A stretch of 64,000 nt of DNA from JBGSPQ01 sp041738505 (GTDB lineage: Bacteria; Patescibacteriota; Gracilibacteria; UBA1369): contig JBGSPQ010000034.1 in NCBI GenBank assembly GCA_041738505.1, positions 1 through 64,000 on the forward strand, given 5' to 3'. Of this stretch, positions 25,285 to 33,654 are shown in pieces. The notes under the pieces are model-generated. The model was not told the DNA's origin and searched no databases. It was given only the letters and a program-made list of their open reading frames with translations. Made by a program: the position numbers and the translations under genes. Position 1 is the first letter of the stretch, and the number at the start of each line of letters is the position of its first letter.

Positions 25285-26118
25285 CTACAAGTTTTCTTTA
25301 ATCGCCCGGATTTGTTCTTCTTTGGTTGGTTTTTCAAATAGTTCCTCCAAATATTTGGTATCAGCATCTTCTCTTACATCCACACTTTCCACAAATTGAT
25401 CGTTTTCGTCGTAGATATCCATCGCCCAGTTTGCATATTCGCGCGCATAATCGGGATAGAATTTATATGTATTATTACCATGTTTTACACTAAGAACCTT
25501 TTTTTCACCGTATTCCTCGTAGGAAACTTCGCGATTTTCTTCCAGTGCCTGCCTTAGGCCGGAGGGAATATCTTGTTCAAAAAGCTTTTCCAAATATTCA
25601 GTGTCCGTTTCTTCTCTTACATCTGCACTGTCCACATATTTATCGTTTTCGTCGTAGATATCCATCCCCCATTCTGCATATTCACGAGAGGGATCGCGAT
25701 AGAATTTATATGTTCTATTGCCATGTTTTACACTAACGACCTTTTTTTCACCGTAATCCTCATATTTGACTTTGCGATTTTCTTCCAGTGCCTGCCTTAA
25801 ACCGGAGGGAATGTCTTGTTTAAAAAGCTTTTCCAAATATTCAGTTTCCGCATCTTCTTTCACATCAACACTTTCGCTGAATTTATCGTTTTCGTCGTAG
25901 ATTTCCATCACCCAGTCTGATTTTCTAGGGTCGAAGATGCTATAGAATTTATATGTTTTATTACCATATTTAACACTAACAACCTTTTTTTCACCGTATT
26001 CCTCGTAGGAAACTTCGCGATTTTCATCCAATGCCTGCCTTAGGCCGGAGGGAATATCTTGCGGAGAGCTTGCACCATCAACAATTGGTTCTTGATCCGG
26101 ATTAACGGGATTTGACAT
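25285..26118 (-). CDS. protein made of three tandem ~84-aa repeats
   Basis: A 277-residue protein. After a 15-residue leader it consists of three near-identical units of about 84 residues, each beginning QDIPSGLRQAL, then YGEKKVVSVK.GN.TYKFY, a variable tip, and MEIYDENDKF or similar, ending EYLEKLF. The units differ mostly in one central stretch of about 10 residues, as expected for a repeated binding module. There is no signal peptide or membrane segment, so it should be cytoplasmic. The domain is not one I recognise; the beta-rich core YGEKKVVSVKYGNKTYKFY suggests a small beta sheet. The flanking Fic gene is on the same strand but 116 bases upstream. Confidence 0.75.
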   Translation of the reverse strand: MSNPVNPDQEPIVDGASSPQDIPSGLRQALDENREVSYEEYGEKKVVSVKYGNKTYKFYSIFDPRKSDWVMEIYDENDKFSESVDVKEDAETEYLEKLFKQDIPSGLRQALEENRKVKYEDYGEKKVVSVKHGNRTYKFYRDPSREYAEWGMDIYDENDKYVDSADVREETDTEYLEKLFEQDIPSGLRQALEENREVSYEEYGEKKVLSVKHGNNTYKFYPDYAREYANWAMDIYDENDQFVESVDVREDADTKYLEELFEKPTKEEQIRAIKENL

Positions 26119-26234
26119 ATGTTAAATTAAACTTAATATCATAAAATTATACCCTATTTTTGTAAAAATTGCCATAAACACCCCCTGATTTAAACACCGC
26201 GCGCCGGAATGTGCGCAATGAACATGGGGGGTGG

Positions 26235-27335
26235 TTATTTATTGATCAATTTGATCAATTCATCAAACGCATAAACCTTGTTTCTGCGCTTTTTTGGAGT
26301 CATGTCTTTGATAATGCCGGCGTCCAAAAATTTGGCGATAAGATTGAATAAAGTTTGGGTATTTTTGATTTTAGACTCTTTTCGAATGCTTGCAGTGCTG
26401 AAAATCGGATGAATGAACATCGCGTCCAAAAGATTTATGGCGTAAACAGAGTTGAGCTCAATGATTCTTTCCTTGTATTTTGCATGCAGGTCCAGAATGG
26501 CTTTTCCCGTTTTTTCCGCCGCTTCCGCCTGATTTGCCAGTGCGGTAAGGAAAAACGTAATCCATTCTTCCCATTGCCCTTTTTCGCTGACCATTCGGAG
26601 CAATTCGTAATAATTTTCGCGATGTTCTTCAAAAAATTCGCTTAGATACAAAAAGGGGTGTGACAAAAGTTGCCGCTCATAAAGAAACAATGAAATGATC
26701 AGCCTCCCCACCCTTCCATTGCCGTCCAGGAACGGATGAATCGCTTCAAATTGATAATGAGCAATCGCAATCTGAACAAGCGGGTCTTTTTCGTCCCCGG
26801 AATTTAAGTATTTTTCCAAATTACTGAACAAAGGAATGATCTCATTTGCAGGTGGCGGCACAAAACTTGCATCCTCGATCCCCGCACCCGGTCTGCCGAT
26901 GAAAACCTGTGCTTTTCTGAATTGCCCGGGAGCCTTGTTTTGCCCGCGCCCCGAACGGAGCAAAATGGTATGTAGTTTTTTAATCAGATTCTCGGCAAGT
27001 GGCGTTGTTTTAAGGCTTTTTACTCCAAGCTCCAATGCTTCCCGGTAATTGATGATTTCGTGAATGTCTTTTTTCCTCTCCGAATCATCATTTTTTTCAT
27101 CTTTCGCCTCATATTCCAAAACCTCATTCAGCGTTGCCTGTGTTCCCTCTATTTTGGAGCTTAAAACCGCTTCCTTGGTTTGCATGGTTCTGCCAAGCAG
27201 TTCGGGATTGGGCAGTTGATTGATAAGCGAATTCAAAGAGGCAATAGCCCTGTGCGCTTTGGTGATATGCCCGATTAAAGAGGTATAATCTATTTTAACC
27301 GGCAGTTTATGCGGAATAAAAGGCTTTTTGTTCAT
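26235..27335 (-). CDS. Fic-family protein with N-terminal FicN-like region and C-terminal wHTH
   Basis: A 366-residue protein of the common Fic/DUF4172-like architecture. The inhibitory helix motif SSKIEGT is at about 59-65, the Fic core HPFLDGNGR at about 200-208, and a flap-like GQFRKAQVFIG at 137-147. The last 80 residues (HPIFSTASIRKESKIKNTQT and following) form a winged helix-turn-helix with a strongly basic wing (KKRRNKVYAF). The expected activity is nucleotide transfer to a protein hydroxyl, held in check by the N-terminal helix. An array of TTATTCTA half-sites covers the promoter just upstream. Confidence 0.92.
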   Translation of the reverse strand: MNKKPFIPHKLPVKIDYTSLIGHITKAHRAIASLNSLINQLPNPELLGRTMQTKEAVLSSKIEGTQATLNEVLEYEAKDEKNDDSERKKDIHEIINYREALELGVKSLKTTPLAENLIKKLHTILLRSGRGQNKAPGQFRKAQVFIGRPGAGIEDASFVPPPANEIIPLFSNLEKYLNSGDEKDPLVQIAIAHYQFEAIHPFLDGNGRVGRLIISLFLYERQLLSHPFLYLSEFFEEHRENYYELLRMVSEKGQWEEWITFFLTALANQAEAAEKTGKAILDLHAKYKERIIELNSVYAINLLDAMFIHPIFSTASIRKESKIKNTQTLFNLIAKFLDAGIIKDMTPKKRRNKVYAFDELIKLINK

Positions 27336-27350
27336 ATATTTTCCGACTGG

Positions 27351-27425
27351 AATAAGAGATTACGTTATTCTAACGAATAGAATAAGAAACTTCGTTATTC
27401 TAATAATATACGTTTTAGTAGAATA
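27351..27425. promoter_or_regulatory. TTATTCTA/TAGAATAA operator array upstream of the Fic gene at 26235
   Basis: Perfect inverted arms TTATTCTA (27365-27372) and TAGAATAA (27378-27385), a further direct copy at 27395-27402, and partial copies GGAATAAG (about 27350) and TAGAATAG (about 27418) precede the Fic start. The spacing fits repeated dimer sites, most simply autoregulation by the Fic wHTH (inference). Confidence 0.6.
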
Positions 27426-27477
27426 GTACAAGCCATGATATTTACAAAACTATCTCACCATTATTTCGCCAACAAAG

Positions 27478-27810
27478 TCATAGTATTTTTAGTTGCTCCA
27501 TTATTTGGAATGCATACCTGGCGTTAGGATAGGTTACAGACCCGGCCCCAATAACGCCTATCTTGATAGCTTCAATAATTTCCCCCTTATCAGCCCCGGC
27601 CGCCACGCAACCTTGTATATGGTATAAAATGCATTCATTGCATTTACAAAAAACAGAAATTGAAAGCCCCGTTAACTCCTTATATTTCCTGGGAATAGCC
27701 CCATCCCCATAAGCGTCATCATCAAGCGCGCCAAATTTTGCAAAAAAATCATCATTCGCACCCATCAACCCATTCAACCGCTTTCTTTCTTCATTAGCTT
27801 CATGAATATG
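27478..27810 (-). CDS. AhpD/carboxymuconolactone decarboxylase-like protein
   Basis: About 110 residues from the ATG at 27810 (MHIHEANEERKRL); the frame stays open to 27885 but the longer form looks unnatural for the family. The conserved AhpD-like core is present: ELTGLSISVFCKCNECILYH, with a CxxC pair and a His three residues later, then GCVAAGADKGEIIEAI. The CxxC-x3-H signature is used in redox reactions such as peroxidase reduction (AhpD) or protonation in related enzymes. The substrate is unknown. It is a single gene between the Fic gene and the defence island, and helps cope with oxidative stress if redox-active (inference). Confidence 0.8.
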   Translation of the reverse strand, partial: HIHEANEERKRLNGLMGANDDFFAKFGALDDDAYGDGAIPRKYKELTGLSISVFCKCNECILYHIQGCVAAGADKGEIIEAIKIGVIGAGSVTYPNARYAFQIMEQLKIL

Positions 27811-27972
27811 CATAGAGGAATTGGTAAGGGATAATGTCGCTAATTTAACAATATGGCATTTATTAGAATAGTGGAAGATGACCAATTTGGTGGTTTTTTT
27901 ATATGAGAGAAAATACTCATCAACTTATAGGTGATTGGTATGATATTTATGTTGATCCACGGGGGGGAATAT

Positions 27973-28626
27973 TTATTTCGTATTTTTTAACTTACTATTT
28001 TTTTCAAATTCATCACTCATATCAATATCTTCTTCAATCTCTGGTAAAACACCAAAATCATGGATTAACTTTTCATCTGTACAATCAATGGCGCTAGGAG
28101 AGCTATTGTAATCCTCTTCAGAAACTTCATATACACCATATAGCTTTTTAAAAATATCTCTTTGATTTAAGTCCCTTAGATTATCGTCATACCATTTCTT
28201 CTTTTTAAGATTTCTTTTATACTTTTCATAATCTGGATATTCGTAAAAGAGGCTTACGCCTATTTCCTGTACCATTTTAAACATTTCAACATTGTTTTCT
28301 TTTTTTAATTTTTCTAAAAAAATATAATAGGCACACTTAATATAATTCTTAGGATATGGCAGTAATGACTTTGGGATAAAACCAAGATATGTGCTTAATC
28401 CATTTTCATTATTGCGCAGATTAAAAGCATTGAAATCGAGAAAAACTTTTGTTGCTAAGTCATAATTAGGAACTGTTGTTTTTATTAGATTGTATGTAGA
28501 AATAACTTCTTCATTTGCAGCATCATTATTATTATCTAATAATGGCATTTCTTCTAAGCATTGACTGCAGTGCATTAAGTCAAAATCTTGAATATTACCG
28601 CAAAATTCACACTTTGCATTTTTCAT
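27973..28626 (-). CDS. zinc-ribbon protein of unknown function downstream of a restriction-modification pair
   Basis: A 217-residue protein. The N-terminus has a zinc-ribbon pattern (CEFCGN then MHCSQCLEEM: two CxxC knuckles 13 residues apart). The rest is helical and rich in Asn, Lys and Tyr, with no recognisable catalytic motif. The AT-rich composition matches the upstream restriction and methylase genes, from which it is separated by only 80 bases on the same strand, so it may be a third gene of that operon (a controller, specificity or accessory factor). A simple hypothetical gene is the alternative. Confidence 0.6.
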   Translation of the reverse strand: MKNAKCEFCGNIQDFDLMHCSQCLEEMPLLDNNNDAANEEVISTYNLIKTTVPNYDLATKVFLDFNAFNLRNNENGLSTYLGFIPKSLLPYPKNYIKCAYYIFLEKLKKENNVEMFKMVQEIGVSLFYEYPDYEKYKRNLKKKKWYDDNLRDLNQRDIFKKLYGVYEVSEEDYNSSPSAIDCTDEKLIHDFGVLPEIEEDIDMSDEFEKNSKLKNTK

Positions 28627-28706
28627 ATATTTTTAGTGAATTGTAATTGTAATAAAATTATTTTCACCCCCATACTATCGCTCCTCATTCAAATAACCTT
28701 CCATCT

Positions 28707-29330
28707 CTATTGTAATTCTCTTATTCCAAGTATCATTTCTACAAATTGTACGCGTGCATAAAATGCGCGTGATGTACTTCCATGTCCGGCCCCTTTTGTG
28801 CGTGGCTGAATATATTTCCCCATTTTCCCTGTTAAAGCATTAAAACCCTCTGTTCTAATTGTTTCACGAACTAGCTCATAATCTTCTTTTATTTGCTTCC
28901 AGAAATTTGTTGAAAGTAAGTCAAAACTATTTACATAAAGCAGTTTTGAAGAACTTTCTTCATTATCAACTCTTTCTCTGCCACAAATGATCATTTTTTT
29001 CATTTTTTGAAATAAATGACTTTCTTCAAATGATTTCGCTAGGACATCATCGGTTTGAATCATTGTTATGGCCATTGTTTCTTTGACTTTCCATGTGCCG
29101 TTTTTATTAACTAATGGAACTAGTTTTAATTCCCAATAATCACCGTTAGATGCCTGTATACAATTGTTTCCAATACCAAGCGCTTTTTCAAGGGTTAATC
29201 CTGCCCAACCTTTATTGAAATGTCCGTTCTTAAATACAGTAATATTGTTTTCTGATGCCAGTATTCTTAAATCTTCTCCAATTAATTTTTGTAGTCTTTG
29301 TGTAGCTTCAAAACGTGTAAGTTGCTTCAT
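28707..29330 (-). CDS. type II restriction endonuclease, MutH/MvaI-BcnI-like fold
   Basis: A 207-residue nuclease expected to cut unmethylated DNA. The pattern NKGWAGLTLEKALGIGNN, then NGDYWELKL, matches the MutH/Sau3AI and MvaI/BcnI superfamily: the Glu of the LEK segment, the Asp of GDYW and the ELK (E-x-K) form the metal site. The C-terminal TGKMGKYIQPRTKGAGHGS and FYARVQF segments also parallel MutH. Its start overlaps the stop of the upstream methylase by four bases (ATGA), so it is translationally coupled and the methylase is made first. Family-level assignment is solid; the recognition site is unknown. Confidence 0.8.
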   Translation of the reverse strand: MKQLTRFEATQRLQKLIGEDLRILASENNITVFKNGHFNKGWAGLTLEKALGIGNNCIQASNGDYWELKLVPLVNKNGTWKVKETMAITMIQTDDVLAKSFEESHLFQKMKKMIICGRERVDNEESSSKLLYVNSFDLLSTNFWKQIKEDYELVRETIRTEGFNALTGKMGKYIQPRTKGAGHGSTSRAFYARVQFVEMILGIRELQ

Positions 29331-30220
29331 TGTGTTGGTTGCAGTAAAGGCATTTGCGCCGTTTTCCTTGAAATCTTTTTTCTAAGTTTTGGCGTTCGAT
29401 ATTCCAAATTTTCAGTATTGATATCTTCAAATCTTTTTATTGCTTGATCTAAATATTTTTTTTCTGTATCTATCCCCATAAATCTGCGTCCATATTTATT
29501 GGCAATTATTCCTGTCGTTGTGCTTCCGGTAAATGGATCGAGAATCAAGTCTCCTTTTTTTGTACTTGCCAAGATAATCCTTTTTAAAAGGGCTTCCGGT
29601 TTTTGAGTAGGGTGTTTGCCAAATTTCTTTTCGGTTTTCTTTGGTGTGTTAATTGACCAGACGGAGCGCATTTGTAATCCGGGTTTCTTAAATTTATCTT
29701 CCGACCATTCACCGTTTTTCATCAGTGAGTAATCAAAAAAGTGTTTGGCTTTTTTTTCTTTTCTTGCCCATATTAAAGTTTCATGACTGGCGGTGAAAAA
29801 ACGACAACTTAGGTTTGGAGATGCGTTTGGTTTGAACCAGGATATGTCGTTTAGGATGTGAAATTCATTTGCCTGAAGTGCAAATCCGCATTGAAAGATT
29901 GAATGATATGTGCCGGAAATCCATATTGTGCCGGCTGGTTTAAGAATCCTTTTACAGGCCTTGATCCATTCCATATGAAAATCGAAATTGCGTTTAGTTC
30001 CATTGCTTAAGTCCCAATCACCCTTTTTAACGCTGACCATTTTCCCGTTTTGGCATGTAAAACTGCCGCTGGAAAGGAAATATGGCGGATCTGCAAAGAT
30101 CATATCCACTGAATTTTCCGGCATATTCGCAAGGATCTGCAGGCAATCATCATGATAAAGATGAAAATGCGGTTTTTCGTAATAGGGCTTGATCATTTTT
30201 GTAACTTTGGGCTTTTTCAT
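29327..30220 (-). CDS. type II DNA adenine (or N4-cytosine) methyltransferase, DPPY class
   Basis: A 297-residue methylase. Motif IV is DPPYF (residues about 45-49, in SVDMIFADPPYF), with motif I near the C-terminus (LILDPFTGSTTTGIIA), i.e. the beta-class order. Typical neighbours are KRILKPAGTIWISGTYHSIF and KHPTQKPEALLKRIILAS. It protects host DNA from the coupled nuclease downstream. DPPY favours N6-adenine, but N4-cytosine cannot be excluded. It starts the operon; the 260 bases upstream to the SIR2 gene hold no gene, only a short TCCGC/GCGGA hairpin near 30400. Confidence 0.92.
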   Translation of the reverse strand: MKKPKVTKMIKPYYEKPHFHLYHDDCLQILANMPENSVDMIFADPPYFLSSGSFTCQNGKMVSVKKGDWDLSNGTKRNFDFHMEWIKACKRILKPAGTIWISGTYHSIFQCGFALQANEFHILNDISWFKPNASPNLSCRFFTASHETLIWARKEKKAKHFFDYSLMKNGEWSEDKFKKPGLQMRSVWSINTPKKTEKKFGKHPTQKPEALLKRIILASTKKGDLILDPFTGSTTTGIIANKYGRRFMGIDTEKKYLDQAIKRFEDINTENLEYRTPKLRKKISRKTAQMPLLQPTQ

Positions 30221-30495
30221 CTGTAATTTACTATTTGTGTATTATCTTATCTTAAAAGAATTATTAAATAAATCTAAATAATAGTTAAATGGAAAAATCA
30301 CTTTTTTCCCTTTAAACGGGTACTTGAATACTGCTAGCCCAATATATGGGGTACCTGCCATATACCTTGTTTGCGGATATCCACTTTTCTCTTTGATTCC
30401 GCAAAGCGGAGCACTTTTAAAGGGATAAGTTTTTATTTTTCTGTTTTGGCGAGCACAAGAGTGGGCTAGGGTGTGAATTTTGCGAGCCCAAACAT

Positions 30496-31491
30496 CTATT
30501 CTTGAAGGACTTTTCTGATTTCATCAACGTGGACGGAACCTGCTTGATTTGGTGGCAAAATTTCTGATAGACGATATGGAAAATATCCACGGAGTCCTTC
30601 TTTTAATGATGTATAGTTTACTTCTTTTAGTGTTTCATCGAATTTTTTTGGACTCATTGTGGTAATAATGAAAAGTTTTAGCCCGTGCTGTTCTATTCCT
30701 TCGAGAAGCAGTTTATTTATGTGATCATCTCTGAATCCATAGCCAATGATTAGAATCTTTTTGTTTCCTTCTGCAATGATTCCGTTAAATAGATTAAAAT
30801 ATTCATGTAGTAGAGGTTCCTTTTTTATGTCTTCCCATTTGTTTTTACCAAGCACCATTTGATTAGACCCATCACATGATTTCCACCCAAATGATCCATG
30901 TAATTTTATGTAGTGTATTCCACTATGACTATTTATAGAATTTTCGATGTCTAATTTTACGCTGTCTTTGGACAGTGTGACGAAAAAGTTGTCTTCGAAT
31001 TCTAGCTTGCCATCAAATTGATAAAATCTATCTGGAAATGCTGGAACGCCGACAACTCGATGTTTTTTAAACCGTTCCAAGAGCAAATCTTGGTTGAGTG
31101 TGAAGATATATCCTTCATTTTGTCCGACGCTACTGAATAAGCCTTCCAGAAGTCCGGTACTTCCAAATAGCTTGTATATATCCAGAGCAGTTGGATTGTC
31201 ACGGTTAAATGTCCATGCTCTAACTGCGTCATCAAGTATTTTGTATGCATCTTCTACAGCTTGCTGGAAGTCTTGCTTATCATTTACGTCTAGAATTTTG
31301 TTGTTTTCTACTTCTGAATATACTGATTCGTAGTCATAATCATCTTTGAGGATATTTCTTAGCTTTTCGTTTGCTTGGATTAAAGGATTATTGAATATTT
31401 TTGACCACATTTCACTTCCAAGAAAGCCGTCAAAATTTTTTGTAAATCCAGCCCCTGTGAGTAGTATTAAATTTGTTGATTTGTGATTCAT
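30496..31491 (-). CDS. SIR2-like protein, third gene of a Pycsar-type operon
   Basis: A 331-residue SIR2_2-type protein. The NAD-binding motifs are LLTGAGFTKNF (about 10-20), TLNQD (131-135), KLHGSFGW (196-203; His198 is in the catalytic position) and IIGYGFRDDHIN (248-259). Related SIR2 domains in Thoeris, DSR and other defence systems destroy NAD+ when triggered. It has no membrane segment and no second domain. Its ATG overlaps the stop of the PycTM gene (TAATG), so it is translationally coupled to a cyclase-effector pair. NADase activity and triggering by the same cyclic nucleotide are inference; it might instead be a silencing or sensing partner. Confidence 0.85.
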   Translation of the reverse strand: MNHKSTNLILLTGAGFTKNFDGFLGSEMWSKIFNNPLIQANEKLRNILKDDYDYESVYSEVENNKILDVNDKQDFQQAVEDAYKILDDAVRAWTFNRDNPTALDIYKLFGSTGLLEGLFSSVGQNEGYIFTLNQDLLLERFKKHRVVGVPAFPDRFYQFDGKLEFEDNFFVTLSKDSVKLDIENSINSHSGIHYIKLHGSFGWKSCDGSNQMVLGKNKWEDIKKEPLLHEYFNLFNGIIAEGNKKILIIGYGFRDDHINKLLLEGIEQHGLKLFIITTMSPKKFDETLKEVNYTSLKEGLRGYFPYRLSEILPPNQAGSVHVDEIRKVLQE

Positions 31492-31976
31492 TAATATTTA
31501 AACAGGAGTATTATTGTGAAAAGTATTAGTACAGCAAGAAAGAATATGGCTTTTTGTGTGTTTTTCATTTTTTTATTTGCGACGATTGAATTTGTATAGA
31601 TTTGTTCTAGAATTTGTTCTTTAGCATCTTCAGTGCTCATTTTCTTAAACTCTTTTTTAAAATCAACGAATTTTTTGCTTGCTATATTGCCAAAATAAAA
31701 GACCGATTTGTCTGTATAGTTGTTTTTCAATCTTGGGAAAGCCGTAAGAACTACGAAAACTAAACCCAGAAGGAAGCACAAAGCTGTTACTCCAAAAAAA
31801 AGTTTTTCTGCGTCAGAATTGATTTGTAGGTTGGGTAGTTGTGAATTCCAAACACCAAATAGTAGTGCATAAATCGTGAAACAGAATGCAACTTTTGCGT
31901 CTGCAAAACGAATGAATTCGTTGACTCTGTTTAATTCTGATTGTAAAAAATCTAAATCAGAGTTCTTCATGTTCAT
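31491..31976 (-). CDS. pycTM: Pycsar membrane effector (PycTM, DUF5706-like)
   Basis: A 161-residue membrane protein. The N-terminal signature ELNRVNEFIRFADAKVAF (14-31) is diagnostic of the Pycsar transmembrane effector family. Predicted helices lie at about 28-43, 58-79 and 142-159, with a charged cytoplasmic stretch between (about 81-140). In known systems cyclic CMP or UMP made after infection activates such effectors to damage the inner membrane. The start overlaps the cyclase stop as TAATG. It is followed, again with TAATG, by a SIR2-like gene. Identification rests on this motif, the topology and the cyclase neighbour. Confidence 0.87.
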   Translation of the reverse strand: MNMKNSDLDFLQSELNRVNEFIRFADAKVAFCFTIYALLFGVWNSQLPNLQINSDAEKLFFGVTALCFLLGLVFVVLTAFPRLKNNYTDKSVFYFGNIASKKFVDFKKEFKKMSTEDAKEQILEQIYTNSIVANKKMKNTQKAIFFLAVLILFTIILLFKY

Positions 31977-32698
31977 TAAATATTAAAATACCAGTTTGTA
32001 TGATGGACCTTTTGGTGGCCATTATGCAAGGTTTTGTGAGTGTCGTACCACTTGTTTTTTCCTGATTCGGTTGAATAAAGTACGCTCAGATAGTCATCAT
32101 CTTCTTCGAGTGATTTGTATACATTATAACTGATCCAAATGTTCACTCCACCACTTCCAAGTTCAGAAAGCTCTACTGCGACGTAAAGAGCAGTGCCAAT
32201 CCAAATTAAATCTTGTTTGGTCTGATCGTCGCCTGCTTTACCACTTTTTGCTACCATTATTTTCCCTTGTGCAATACCGATTCCAAAATCAATTTCACTT
32301 TTACCTTTGTTTTTTAGAATTTCGTTAATCTCAAGAGTGAAACCTTTAATGTCCATTGCAGCACGCACTGCTCTTGATGCCGCTTTTTCAGCTATAAAAA
32401 ATGCTAAAATCCCATCTCCGTTAAAGCTGCGTAAATGGCCACCTCTCATTTCAATGCAATGTGTCACAGCCAGTAAAAAAGATTTGTGTATTTTTACGCT
32501 CCAAAAATCCGTAGCGTCCTCCAGAATTTCTCTGGATTTTCTCATATCAATGTAAAAAATTTTTGCATGCTTCATTGTTTTTACAGTGTTACCAAAAGTT
32601 AGTTCGTGCTTTTTGGGCACACCGTAAGTATCTGTACTTGTATACGATTGATTGAGATATTCTTTTATTTTTTGAAATGTATCTTGGTTTGTAGCCAT
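31976..32698 (-). CDS. pycC: Pycsar-type class III nucleotidyl cyclase
   Basis: A 240-residue soluble cyclase. The first metal Asp lies in KIFYIDMRKS (Asp51) and the second in GGHLRSFNGDGILAFF (NGDG at 93-96), both canonical for class III adenylate/guanylate cyclases; GIGIAQGKIMV follows. Pycsar cyclases use CTP or UTP, and adjacency to a PycTM effector makes cCMP or cUMP the likely product. Substrate choice is inferred, not read from residues. First gene of a three-gene operon (cyclase, PycTM, SIR2). A TTGATA-type -35 and a weak TACTAA -10 lie 20-45 bases upstream. Palindromic element A begins about 150 bases upstream. Confidence 0.87.
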   Translation of the reverse strand: MATNQDTFQKIKEYLNQSYTSTDTYGVPKKHELTFGNTVKTMKHAKIFYIDMRKSREILEDATDFWSVKIHKSFLLAVTHCIEMRGGHLRSFNGDGILAFFIAEKAASRAVRAAMDIKGFTLEINEILKNKGKSEIDFGIGIAQGKIMVAKSGKAGDDQTKQDLIWIGTALYVAVELSELGSGGVNIWISYNVYKSLEEDDDYLSVLYSTESGKNKWYDTHKTLHNGHQKVHHTNWYFNI

Positions 32699-32851
32699 TT
32701 TCTTATGTTTAGTAGCTAGATACTACCCCCTCTATCAAAAAAGAAAAATCAAAATCGTTTCACCCTTAAAAAGTTGGCCGAAGGCCAATAGAGAAAATTG
32801 TATTTACGCTAACTCCCTATTATACGAATAGCCACACCCACACCATTTCCC

Positions 32852-33037
32852 TTTCACCCAAGCCCCGCCAGCGGTTTTTCTGAAAGGCAATTCCGGAGTG
32901 CGGGCTGGCTTGGTCCCCGCGATGGCGGCGGTCGAAGACCCCGCCTTGGCGGGGCAGCCCGCGCGAGGCATAGGCGACGCTTGCCGCAGGAGCAAGCGGA
33001 CGCCGGTGCCTTTCGGGAAAATAGGTGGCGGGGCGGA
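32852..33037. repeat. palindromic element, copy A (longest copy)
   Basis: First of four ~160-186-bp copies, all in the same orientation. Imperfect 27-base terminal inverted repeats run from CCCCGCC (32863-32869) inward and end at GGCGGGG (33027-33033). Inside are a CCCCGC/GCGGGG hairpin carrying an extra 25-base insertion unique to this copy, and a CGCTTGC/GCAAGCG hairpin. Left flank TTTCACCCAAG and right flank CGGATCG are shared with other copies. No protein is plausible inside it. Confidence 0.85.
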
Positions 33038-33153
33038 TCGCTACAGCAAGAAAATGTATGTGTAAATTTATGTAAACGGGACATCCCGGTGAAAATATTT
33101 ACAAACTCTTCAAACCCTCTATCATAAGAAAAATCAGTAAAACCACAAACCCC

Positions 33154-33642
33154 ATGGGCAAACTAAAAAACTACCTGCAAAAAGCCAGAAACACCAAATC
33201 CACGCGCATCTGGGTAATCATCCTGTTAATCGTAATCGTGGCGGTATTGTATTTCTTGGGAATAATCAAAAAAGGATTCGCAATCGGACTTGGAATAATA
33301 CTGCTAACCGCTTTGGGACTGCAGGTATTTGACTATGATCTGGATCTGGGGACACTGTGGAGAACCGGAAGCATAGAAGAATCACGGGTACAATACACCG
33401 AAGACGGAATAATGCTCGTGGGATCGTGCGTAAAACCGCAGGGGTCCACAACCGACTATGATTTAAACTGCAGCAACTTTACAACACAGGAAGAGGCGCA
33501 AAGCAGATACGAAGCATGCGCGTCCGAAATCGCTCGGAACAACGCGGGCAAAACCGAATCGCAAATCAAAAACCTTGATATATACGGACTGGACGGCGAC
33601 AAAGACGGAATAGTGTGCGAAGCCCTGCCGTCATCCAATTAA
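33154..33642 (+). CDS. membrane protein with Excalibur calcium-binding domain
   Basis: A 162-residue protein. A basic N-terminus is followed by two close membrane segments (about 20-37 and 40-58), then an extracytoplasmic C-terminal Excalibur domain: DLNCSNFTTQEEAQSRYEAC leads to GLDGDKDGIVCEALP, with the DxDxDGxxCE loop that binds calcium and paired Cys. The domain is common in extracellular nucleases and surface proteins; no nuclease is fused here. The DUF937 gene follows 12 bases later, so they form an operon. Confidence 0.87.
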   Translation: MGKLKNYLQKARNTKSTRIWVIILLIVIVAVLYFLGIIKKGFAIGLGIILLTALGLQVFDYDLDLGTLWRTGSIEESRVQYTEDGIMLVGSCVKPQGSTTDYDLNCSNFTTQEEAQSRYEACASEIARNNAGKTESQIKNLDIYGLDGDKDGIVCEALPSSN

Positions 33643-33654
33643 CAAAAAAACACC

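Noticed and set aside
32804..33084. Short minus-strand frames across element A, and a similar one across element B (34457-34678)
   Set aside because: They reflect the GC-rich palindromic repeats rather than selection for protein.
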